Origin: Thalassobaculum fulvum
GTDB taxonomy: Bacteria; Pseudomonadota; Alphaproteobacteria; Thalassobaculales; Thalassobaculaceae
Assembly (NCBI RefSeq): GCF_014652915.1
Contig: NZ_BMZS01000001.1
Location: 124,001-188,000, forward strand
Direction: 5' to 3'
Length of the DNA stretch: 64,000 nt
The translations under genes and the position numbers were made by a program. A model generated the notes under the pieces. That model was not told the DNA's origin. It was given only the letters and a program-made list of their open reading frames with translations, and ran no database searches. This document shows positions 57,771 through 64,000 of the stretch, piece by piece (the stretch's first letter is position 1; each line of letters begins with the position of its first letter).

Positions 57771-58292
57771 GTGACCCTGCTGAGCGTCCGCGCCGCCTAC
57801 GGTGCCACCCGCGGCACGCTCGCCGTCGGCGAGCGGATGCGGCCGTGCGCGCTCGGGCGGGCCGGCCTGACCGACCACAAGCGCGAAGGCGACGGCGCGA
57901 CCCCGATCGGCCGGTTCCCGCTGCGCCGCCTGTTCTACCGCCCGGACCGCGAGGCCCCACCCGCGACCGGCCTGCCGGCCCTGCCGCTGGCCGAGGATCT
58001 CGGCTGGTGCGACGATCCGGCCGAGCCGTCTCTGTACAACCGGCTGGTCCGGTTGCCGTTCGCGGCCGGCCATGAACGGATGTGGCGCGACGACGGGCTG
58101 TACGACCTGGTGGTCGAGATCGGCTACAACGACGCCCCGCCGCGGCCGGGATCCGGCAGCGCCATCTTCCTGCACCTGGCCCGCCCGGACTGGGCGCCGA
58201 CCGAGGGCTGCGTCGCCATGGAGCGTGCCGACCTGCTGGCGGTGCTGGCCGCCATCGGCCCCGAAAGCCTGATCGACATCGCCGCGATCTGA
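57771..58292 (+). CDS. YkuD-type L,D-transpeptidase-like protein
   Basis: 173 residues. The catalytic region reads FLHLARPDWAPTEGCVAM: the His, the Gly-Cys pair and hydrophobic flanks are kept, but Ser and Arg of the classical SxGCxR are replaced by Thr and Ala. No signal peptide or membrane anchor is seen, which is unusual for a peptidoglycan cross-linking enzyme but known in this subgroup. The GTG at 57771 is favoured over that at 57768 by spacing to GGAG. It is 15 bp after the preceding gene. Confidence 0.82.
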   Translation: MTLLSVRAAYGATRGTLAVGERMRPCALGRAGLTDHKREGDGATPIGRFPLRRLFYRPDREAPPATGLPALPLAEDLGWCDDPAEPSLYNRLVRLPFAAGHERMWRDDGLYDLVVEIGYNDAPPRPGSGSAIFLHLARPDWAPTEGCVAMERADLLAVLAAIGPESLIDIAAI

Positions 58293-58319
58293 CGGCACTA
58301 CCGGCGCCGATAGATAGTC

Positions 58320-59003
58320 CTACTCGTAGTGCCTCGCCCCGAAAATCGCCGTTCCGACGCGGACATGGGTAGCCCCGAGCCGGACCGCGTCCTCGTAGTC
58401 GCCGCTCATCCCCATCGACAGCCGGGTCAGGCCGTGGCGCTTGGCCAGCTCACGCAGCAGGGCGAAATGCAGGGTCGGGTCCTCGTCGGCCGGCGGGATG
58501 CACATCAGCCCGACCAGCGGCAGGCCATGCTCGACCCGGCAGGTCTCGATGAACGCGTCCGCGTCGGCCGGCAGCACCCCGGCCTTCTGCGGCTCCTCGC
58601 CGGTGTTGACCTGGACGTAGCAGTCCGGCCGGCGACCCTGCCTGGCCATCTCCTTCGCCAGCTCGGCCGCCAGCTTTGGCCGGTCGACCGTCTGGATGAC
58701 GTCGAACAGCGCTACGGCCTCGCGGGTCTTGTTGGACTGCAGCGGGCCGATCAGGTGCAGCTCGACGTCGGGATAGCGCGCGCGCAGGGCCGGCCACTTG
58801 CCCTGGGCCTCCTGCACCCGGTTCTCGCCGAACACCCGCTGCCCGGCGGCCAGCGCCGCCTCGACCCGCTCGACCGGCTGCACCTTGCCGACCGCGATCA
58901 GCGTCACCTCGTCCGGATCGCGCTCGGCCTCGGCCGCCGCCGCGGCGATCCGGGCCCGGACCGCCGCGAGGTTCCCGGCGACCTCGGCTTCGACGTCGCT
59001 CAT
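58320..59003 (-). CDS. yggS: PLP homeostasis protein YggS/PLPBP
   Basis: 227 residues, an alanine-racemase-like TIM barrel alone. The PLP lysine is in LIAVGKVQPVE; HLIGPLQSNKTR and the C-terminal LSMGMSGDYEDAV and THVRVGTAIFG are diagnostic. It binds PLP and balances vitamin B6 and amino-acid pools. Its start overlaps the sulfotransferase stop (ATGA), so it is at the end of the JmjC-sulfotransferase run. Confidence 0.95.
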   Translation of the reverse strand: MSDVEAEVAGNLAAVRARIAAAAAEAERDPDEVTLIAVGKVQPVERVEAALAAGQRVFGENRVQEAQGKWPALRARYPDVELHLIGPLQSNKTREAVALFDVIQTVDRPKLAAELAKEMARQGRRPDCYVQVNTGEEPQKAGVLPADADAFIETCRVEHGLPLVGLMCIPPADEDPTLHFALLRELAKRHGLTRLSMGMSGDYEDAVRLGATHVRVGTAIFGARHYE

Positions 59004-60928
59004 GCCTCGTCCTCCTGCTGGTCGTATCCGTAGCGCCGGATCTCCTCGGCCAGCATCCGGGCGATCGGCTCCATGGCGAAATCATAGCGCCGCCAGCGGT
59101 CGAGCGCCGTACGGTAGATCGGTTGGGTCACCTGGGCGGCGCTCGGCGTCGCCAGGACACCGCGCTGCCGGGCATGCTCGTGGAACCGGGTCACCGCATC
59201 GTCCCACGGCAGCTCGAGGAAATCGAGGATCCGGGCCGCCTGGCCCGGCAGGTCGGCGACCAGGTCCTCGTAGCGCACCGCGAGGCGCGGCGGGTCGAAG
59301 GCGGCGGCGTAGCCCTCCCACACCCCGAGCGTCGCCCGGTACAGCCGGGCCGCCGCTTCGAGGCTGGTGAACGAGGCCATCCAGGTGTTCAGCTGGAAGC
59401 TCTGCATGAAGCAGGACAGCACCACGTCGCAGGGATGGCGGAGGGCCAGAAGGAACCGCGCCTCCGGGAACACCGCCCGGATCAGCCCGGCATGCACCAG
59501 GTTGAGCGGCATCTTGTCGACCATGTAGCGGGTCGGCGCGGCCGGCAGGAACCGCGCCATGCGATCCCGGTACCATCGGCGCATGTCCCGGCGCTCGGCC
59601 GCGGCCAGCTCCGCCAGCGCCTCGGGGTAGCGGCGGCCGGACACCGTGAACCGGGCGATCAGGCCGGCCACCAGCGGCCGCTCCTCGACCACCGAGACGT
59701 CCGGGTGGGCGTCCAGCACCTGGTCGAGCAGGGTGGTGCCGGAGCGCGGGAAGCCGACCAGGAACAGCGGCGTCGGCCCGTCCTCCTCGGCCCCGGCGGC
59801 CGGCACCGCCGGCCGGCCGGCGGCATACAGCCGGCCGAGCGCTTCGATCTGCCGGTGGGCGTGCTCCGGGTCCAGGTAGGGTGGCGCGGTCGAGCGCTGG
59901 GCGGCGTTCGCCTCGACGAAGGCCGCGAACGCGTCGCGCGCACGGCCGGCCGCTTCCAGCGCCTGGGCGCGTTCGAACAGCACCGGATAGCGGCGGGCCG
60001 GGGCGGTCTCGCGGGCGAGCCAGCGGTCGGCGACGGCCAGCGCCTCGTCCGGGCGCCGGCGCCGGCGCGCCAGCCGGACCGCGAGCTGGACCGCCGGGGT
60101 GTGTCCCGGGCCGGCGGCCAGGGCGCGCCGGATCCAGCGCTCCGCCACCGCCAGATCGGCCCGGTTGTCGGCGAGCTCGGCGACCGCGGTCGCGGCCGAC
60201 CCGTCGCCCGGGCCCAGCACCGCCGCCCGCCGGGCCGCCCGCCCGGCCAGCCCGGCATCGCCTTCGGCCCGGGCGGCGGCCGCGAGCTGGCGGTGGAACG
60301 CCGCGGTCGCCGGAGCGCCCGCGATCCCTTCGCCCAGCACCGCGATCGCCCGGTCGGACTGGTCGAGGTCGACCAGCAGCCCCGCCAGGTTGATGCGCGC
60401 CTCGACCGACGGCGCCAGCGCCAGCGCGGTCTCGAGATGCCGGGCGGCCTCCTGCCAGCGCCCGGCCGCCCGGCAGGCGGCGCCCAGGTTGGCGTGCATG
60501 GCCGCGTCCCTGGGCGTTTTGGCCAAGCCGGAGCGGTAGGCGTCCGCGGCCTCTTCGTGGCGCCCGAGCTCGCACAGCGCGTCGCCCCGCAGCCGGGCGA
60601 TCGCCGGGTGCGAGCGGGCCGGCTCGGCCAGCGTGTCGAGGCACTCGAGGGCGCCGGCGGCGTCCCCGAGACCGAGCCGGAGCTGCCCGAGATTGGCCAG
60701 CAGGTCCGGGTCGCGCGGCGCCTTCCGCCGGGCCGCCTCCAGCAGGCGCACGGCGGTCGCCGTCTCGCCCGCGCGGGCCTCCAGCATGGCCAGCCGGTAC
60801 AGCAGCCCCGGCGGCACGTCGGCGGCCGACGCCAGGGCCCGGTAGTGCGGCCGCGCCGCCGTCGGATCGCCGGCCGCGACGGCGCGGTCGATGCGGGCGC
60901 GGAGGGTCGGGGACAGTCGGCTCGCCAT
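59000..60928 (-). CDS. TPR-sulfotransferase fusion protein
   Basis: 642 residues. The first 370 are TPR units (DPDLLANLGQLRLGLGDAAG and others); the rest is a sulfotransferase domain. The PAPS 5'-phosphosulfate loop is VGFPRSGTTLLDQVLDAHP (about 415-433), and the 3'-phosphate site LALRHPCDVVLSCFMQ (about 525-540). Such fusions transfer sulfate to sugars, lipids or tyrosine; TPRs may bind a protein substrate. It starts 7 bp after the neighbouring sulfotransferase. MASRLSPT is the chosen start. Confidence 0.9.
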   Translation of the reverse strand: MASRLSPTLRARIDRAVAAGDPTAARPHYRALASAADVPPGLLYRLAMLEARAGETATAVRLLEAARRKAPRDPDLLANLGQLRLGLGDAAGALECLDTLAEPARSHPAIARLRGDALCELGRHEEAADAYRSGLAKTPRDAAMHANLGAACRAAGRWQEAARHLETALALAPSVEARINLAGLLVDLDQSDRAIAVLGEGIAGAPATAAFHRQLAAAARAEGDAGLAGRAARRAAVLGPGDGSAATAVAELADNRADLAVAERWIRRALAAGPGHTPAVQLAVRLARRRRRPDEALAVADRWLARETAPARRYPVLFERAQALEAAGRARDAFAAFVEANAAQRSTAPPYLDPEHAHRQIEALGRLYAAGRPAVPAAGAEEDGPTPLFLVGFPRSGTTLLDQVLDAHPDVSVVEERPLVAGLIARFTVSGRRYPEALAELAAAERRDMRRWYRDRMARFLPAAPTRYMVDKMPLNLVHAGLIRAVFPEARFLLALRHPCDVVLSCFMQSFQLNTWMASFTSLEAAARLYRATLGVWEGYAAAFDPPRLAVRYEDLVADLPGQAARILDFLELPWDDAVTRFHEHARQRGVLATPSAAQVTQPIYRTALDRWRRYDFAMEPIARMLAEEIRRYGYDQQEDEA

Positions 60929-60935
60929 CGCCGGG

Positions 60936-61784
60936 TCAGACCGTCGGGCGGCCCTGCTTGTCGAGATAGCCGAGCTCGCGCAGCACCTCGCCATGCACGT
61001 CGATCAGGCGGGCCACCTGGTCCTGGGACAGGTGCTGGCGCCAGCCGCCGACCCGGCCGGAATGAAAGAATACGTGGTCCGCGCGCACGCGCTCGCGGAA
61101 GCCGGCGGCCCGCTCCTGGCGCGACACCTCCTCGAAGCTGCTGAACTTCACCGCCTTGGCCACCCGGTCCGGGCCGGCCGGCAGGTTCAGGAACTTCACG
61201 ACCTTCTGGAAGGCCTTCAGGGGCTTGGCCTTCATGTCCTCGTAGCGCAGCACCAGCGGCTGGAAGCCCGGCACCGTGGTCCAGGAGCGGTAGTGGTCCC
61301 ACCACGGTCCGAGGATCTGGAACACCGCCGCCGCGGTCGTCGGCGTCTTCATCGCCGGCGAGCAGATCGCCTCCACGGTGTCGGCGACGCTGCGGTCGTA
61401 GTGCCGGGCCAGCGAGACCGTGACGTCGAACACGTTGCGGACGATGTAGATGGCGCCCATCGAGTAGGCCAGATGGATCAGCGGCCGGCCTTCGTAGTCG
61501 GCCAGGATGTTGTGGGTCTTGACGATGCTGGTCTCGGGCCGGTTCGCGAGATGGCGCTGCAGCGGCTCGCGCAGCGCATGCAGCGCGGCGTCGTCCATCC
61601 CGGCCACCGGCCGGCCGGCGATGCGCTCGTACAGCGGGATATGGGCGTCGCCGAAGCCGACGACGTTCAGCTCGTTGATCGACACCGGCCGGGCGGCGTC
61701 GCGGAACAGGTTCTCGAGGAAGATCCGGACCCAGGTATTGCCCGACTTCGGATACGACGCGAGCCAGAGGATGCCGCCGGCCAT
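60936..61784 (-). CDS. Sulfotransferase
   Basis: 282 residues. LASYPKSGNTWVRIFLENL at the N-terminus is the 5'-PAPS loop, AIYIVRNVFDVTVSLARHY the 3'-phosphate site, and GRVGGWRQHLS the C-terminal GxxGxW motif of the sulfotransferase 1-like family. The His-Asp of the active site is less clear. It stands between the JmjC-type gene (7-bp gap) and the TPR-sulfotransferase, an unusual order for two sulfate-transfer enzymes. Acceptor unknown. Confidence 0.88.
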   Translation of the reverse strand: MAGGILWLASYPKSGNTWVRIFLENLFRDAARPVSINELNVVGFGDAHIPLYERIAGRPVAGMDDAALHALREPLQRHLANRPETSIVKTHNILADYEGRPLIHLAYSMGAIYIVRNVFDVTVSLARHYDRSVADTVEAICSPAMKTPTTAAAVFQILGPWWDHYRSWTTVPGFQPLVLRYEDMKAKPLKAFQKVVKFLNLPAGPDRVAKAVKFSSFEEVSRQERAAGFRERVRADHVFFHSGRVGGWRQHLSQDQVARLIDVHGEVLRELGYLDKQGRPTV

Positions 61785-61791
61785 TGCCGCC

Positions 61792-62976
61792 TCAGACGTG
61801 GATCGGGAACACCACCCGATTGTCGATCAGGGTCTTCAGGAGCCGTTCGCCGGCCGGGCCGCGCGCCCCGTGGGCGGCGTTCAGCTCGGACAGCCAGAAC
61901 ACCTCGCGCTCCACGATCCAGTCGAACATGGCGCGATCCTCCGCCGGCACGGCGATCTCGCCGCCGTCGCGGGTGCGCGCCAGCGTCCCCTCGACCGCCG
62001 GCCGGTGGCGCGACACGTAGAAGTAGCGGTCGCCGCTGCGGTCCGGGAACCGGTAGCCGGTGACCTTCTCGAACACCCGGCCCTGCTGGTAGTCGATCAC
62101 GCCGTCGACGAACGCCGGATCGCTCAGCGTCGCCTTCACATGGTCGCCGACTGCCGCCAGGTACGCCGCCAGCTCGGCGCGGTCCTCGAAGTGCGGCAGC
62201 CGCCTGCGCAGGAACTCCTGCTTCGGCGCCTCGCTCGCCAGCATGCTGACCACCGTGAACCCGACCAGGGGTGCCGCCCCGAAGGACAGGTGCAGCGACG
62301 CGGCGTCGGTCGCGAGCGCGTCGTGGTAGACGCCGCGCGGCAGGTACAGGATGTCGCCCGGGCGCGTCGTGATCTGCTGGGCGACGCGGCCCTTCATCCG
62401 GTCGTGCTGTTCGGTGGTGAAGTCGCTGGGCCGGATGCCGGGCGTGAAGGTCGCTTCCCGGAACCGCCCCTCGTAGATGTTCCAGCGCTTCTCGCCTTCG
62501 ATCTGGATGGCGATCACGTCCATCGTGTCGAAATGCGAGGCGTAGCCCGGCACGCTCTGCCAGGAGCAGTACATGTTGCACGAGGTGTGGGTGCCGAACA
62601 GGCGCTCCAGGCAGCGGGTGACGGCGGCGATCTCGGGGTCGATGCCCTCGAGGAAATCCAGCACGAAGGTGGCGCCCTTCTGCAGCAGGGCGGTGACCCG
62701 CTGGCGGTCGGGCCGCAGGTTCTGCTCGCCGGTCCGGCCGATCCCGGGCCGGCAGTATTCGCGGGGCTCCAGGACCCGGCCGGCGAGCGCCATCTCCACC
62801 GAGTGGCCGTCCCACAGCTTCGGGCGCTCCAGCAGGTCGTTGACCTTGGCCCAGGAAAACAGACGGCCGACATCCTGCACGGAGCCGGCCTCGTGATAGA
62901 CGCGCTGGTCGAGATAGTCCCGCACGAAGGTCTGACGGTCGATCGCTTTGAACAGCCGATCGAAGTCGACATCCAT
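61792..62976 (-). CDS. JmjC/cupin-4 2-oxoglutarate oxygenase
   Basis: 394 residues. The iron site is SHFDTMDVIAIQ (HxD, about 150) with the distal His in LPRGVYHDAL (about 220). RWNIYEG after the first motif and ALATDAASLHLSFGA match the ROX/NO66 branch of ribosomal oxygenases and related protein hydroxylases. Its substrate could be a protein His, Arg or Asn. Placement beside two sulfotransferases hints at a shared product. The ATG at 62976 has only a weak ribosome site. Confidence 0.85.
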   Translation of the reverse strand: MDVDFDRLFKAIDRQTFVRDYLDQRVYHEAGSVQDVGRLFSWAKVNDLLERPKLWDGHSVEMALAGRVLEPREYCRPGIGRTGEQNLRPDRQRVTALLQKGATFVLDFLEGIDPEIAAVTRCLERLFGTHTSCNMYCSWQSVPGYASHFDTMDVIAIQIEGEKRWNIYEGRFREATFTPGIRPSDFTTEQHDRMKGRVAQQITTRPGDILYLPRGVYHDALATDAASLHLSFGAAPLVGFTVVSMLASEAPKQEFLRRRLPHFEDRAELAAYLAAVGDHVKATLSDPAFVDGVIDYQQGRVFEKVTGYRFPDRSGDRYFYVSRHRPAVEGTLARTRDGGEIAVPAEDRAMFDWIVEREVFWLSELNAAHGARGPAGERLLKTLIDNRVVFPIHV

Positions 62977-63034
62977 GTCAGCTCTCCCCCTGGTGACGCC
63001 GACCCCTTTTAGGCTGCCCGATCCCCAAATGGAA

Positions 63035-63060
63035 GAGGAGCCGCCCGAAGGCGGCTCCTC
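63035..63060 (-). terminator. Terminator of the porin gene
   Basis: A perfect 11-bp stem (63035-63045 with 63050-63060) has a UUCG tetraloop when read on the minus strand, an unusually stable fold. It begins about 30 bp beyond the porin stop and is followed by TTCCATTT. This ends the porin transcript before the JmjC run. Confidence 0.8.
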
Positions 63061-63089
63061 CCCGAACTACACGTAACCCGTATCTCAGA

Positions 63090-64000
63090 TCAGAAGCTGA
63101 GCTTGATACCGGTGACGAAGTAGGTGGCCTCGATCTCGCTCACGCCGGTGTCGTTCGACTCGAAGTTGGCGTGGCCGAGGGTCGCCGCAGCGGTGACGCC
63201 CGGGCCGAGGGTGTAGTTGGCCGACAGGTGAACAGTGCTCTGCTCGGCGTGGCCGGTGGTCACACCCGCGGTGGTGGTGCCGTCGCGCTCACCGTTGAAG
63301 TAGGTGAGGCTGACGCCCAGCGGGCCGGTCGAGTAGGCGACGCCGATGTTGTAGCCGTCGCCGTTCGAGCCGTTGGTGTTCTCGTCGGCGTTCGCGTACG
63401 ACGCGCCGAACGAGAAGCCGCCGAAGCCGATGTTGGCACCGACGTTCCAGGCCTCCGGCTCGTTGCTGGAGCCGGTCGCGCTGTTCATGAACTTGCCGTA
63501 GCCGCCGGAGATACCGACCGACGCGCCAGCGAAGTCACCCTTGAAGTTGGCACCGATGGCGACCATGTCGGTCGCCGCCGCGTTCCGGTCCGGGCTGGTG
63601 TTGCTGTCCTGGGTGCCGTCCGGCGAGTAGGACACACCGACCTGGAAGCCGCCGAAGCGCGGCGTGTAGTAGGTCAGCTTCTCGGAGTCGTTGGCCTGAC
63701 CCGGCTCAGCGTAGGTCGAGCCGTACGGGTTCCGGAAGTAGCCGCCGGTCGAGATGCCCGACCCGGAGACGCCGGCCCAGTCGATCTGGTCACCCGAGTT
63801 CAGGGTGATGCCGTAATCGGTCGGGGCGTAGTGCATCTTGTACATGGCAGAGTTTTCGGAACCGAGATTGATCTCGCCGAAGCTGCCCTTCACGATCAGA
63901 TACGACTCGTCGATCTGGTCGCCGGTGTTGGTGTTGGCCTCCAGCTGGACGTTGACACCGAACTCGATGCCGTTGTCCAGGGTGGTCGAACCGGTGAAGT
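63090..64000 (-). CDS. Outer-membrane porin, 5' end cut off
   Basis: 303 residues of an incomplete gene; the start lies beyond 64000. Beta-rich, Gly/Asn/Ser-rich strands such as GFQVGVSYSPDG and FGGFSFGASYANAD alternate with polar loops. The chain ends in TGIKLSF, a terminal Phe as required by the BAM complex. It fits the Gram-negative porin family (Porin_4 type) of Alphaproteobacteria. A GTG at 63893 lies in the middle of the frame and is not the start. Codon use has fewer rare forms than neighbours, in line with high expression. Confidence 0.9.
   Translation of the reverse strand, partial: FTGSTTLDNGIEFGVNVQLEANTNTGDQIDESYLIVKGSFGEINLGSENSAMYKMHYAPTDYGITLNSGDQIDWAGVSGSGISTGGYFRNPYGSTYAEPGQANDSEKLTYYTPRFGGFQVGVSYSPDGTQDSNTSPDRNAAATDMVAIGANFKGDFAGASVGISGGYGKFMNSATGSSNEPEAWNVGANIGFGGFSFGASYANADENTNGSNGDGYNIGVAYSTGPLGVSLTYFNGERDGTTTAGVTTGHAEQSTVHLSANYTLGPGVTAAATLGHANFESNDTGVSEIEATYFVTGIKLSF

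Overview
The window is about 70% GC and reads as chromosome from a free-living alphaproteobacterium, most likely in or near the Rhodospirillales. Signs of this are the very large NAD-dependent glutamate dehydrogenase (23807-28714), a CcrM-type cell-cycle adenine methyltransferase (30646-31758), the ETF-ubiquinone oxidoreductase / TPR lipoprotein / IspE operon (39794-44191), a DUF4169 protein, a DUF971-Trm112-Lon-domain-CnoX run (17930-20237) and three proteins that begin with the WSVKG signature found at the N-terminus of the polarity factor PodJ (44180-48625). I cannot name a genus from the sequence alone. No insertion sequence, prophage, CRISPR array or rRNA gene is visible.

Layout. 1-5.4 kb: the end of a COG4671-like glycosyltransferase, facing a degenerate ABC half-transporter followed by a cyclic-nucleotide-binding protein, a small SAM-methyltransferase-like protein and a DnaQ-like exonuclease. 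5.4-10.6 kb: exonuclease III, a 674-bp gene-free stretch, a complete TRAP uptake system (dctP-dctQ-dctM) and a class-I glutamine amidotransferase-like peptidase. 10.7-16 kb: lolA, ftsK and the glnK-amtB ammonium module. 16.3-23.7 kb: a UbiH-family hydroxylase, a CrcB fluoride channel, the DUF971/Trm112/Lon/CnoX group, a tRNA-editing deacylase, tRNA-Gly(GCC), a threonine/serine dehydratase and a small secreted RTX protein. 23.8-36 kb: glutamate dehydrogenase, an unknown small protein, a UMF1-family transporter, a long palindromic intergenic element, ccrM, rnhB, a radical-SAM protein, DUF4169, a small-molecule kinase-like protein and a glycosyltransferase. 36-44 kb: moaB, a soluble lytic transglycosylase, a family-4 uracil-DNA glycosylase, and the ETF-QO operon ending in ispE. 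44-48.6 kb: the PodJ-like trio. 48.7-58.3 kb: tRNA-Gln(TTG), an integral-membrane adenylate cyclase, a methyltransferase, a metallo-hydrolase, an MFS transporter, an orphan OmpR-type regulator, DUF427, an alpha/beta hydrolase, ribA, an unknown protein behind a good sigma-54 promoter, and a YkuD protein. 58.3-64 kb: YggS, two sulfotransferases and a JmjC/cupin oxygenase in one direction, then the 3' part of a porin gene.

Most of this is housekeeping, but several things stand out. A trio of WSVKG proteins is encoded consecutively; the largest has the PodJ plan of cytoplasmic head, single membrane span, Sel1 repeats and peptidoglycan-binding domain. Fifteen-base-pair tandem duplications, each adding a pentapeptide in frame, recur in at least six unrelated genes, while non-coding arrays in the same window have 13-15 bp units. 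Four GANTC sites, the target of CcrM-type enzymes, crowd the 146 bp upstream of ccrM. The ABC protein has lost canonical ATPase residues and carries a duplicated internal module. A JmjC oxygenase sits in a tight run with two sulfotransferases.

Nearly all assignments rest on motifs, length and gene order read from the sequence. No database search was run, so fine functional distinctions (substrate of a transporter, which hydroxylase of a family) are inference.
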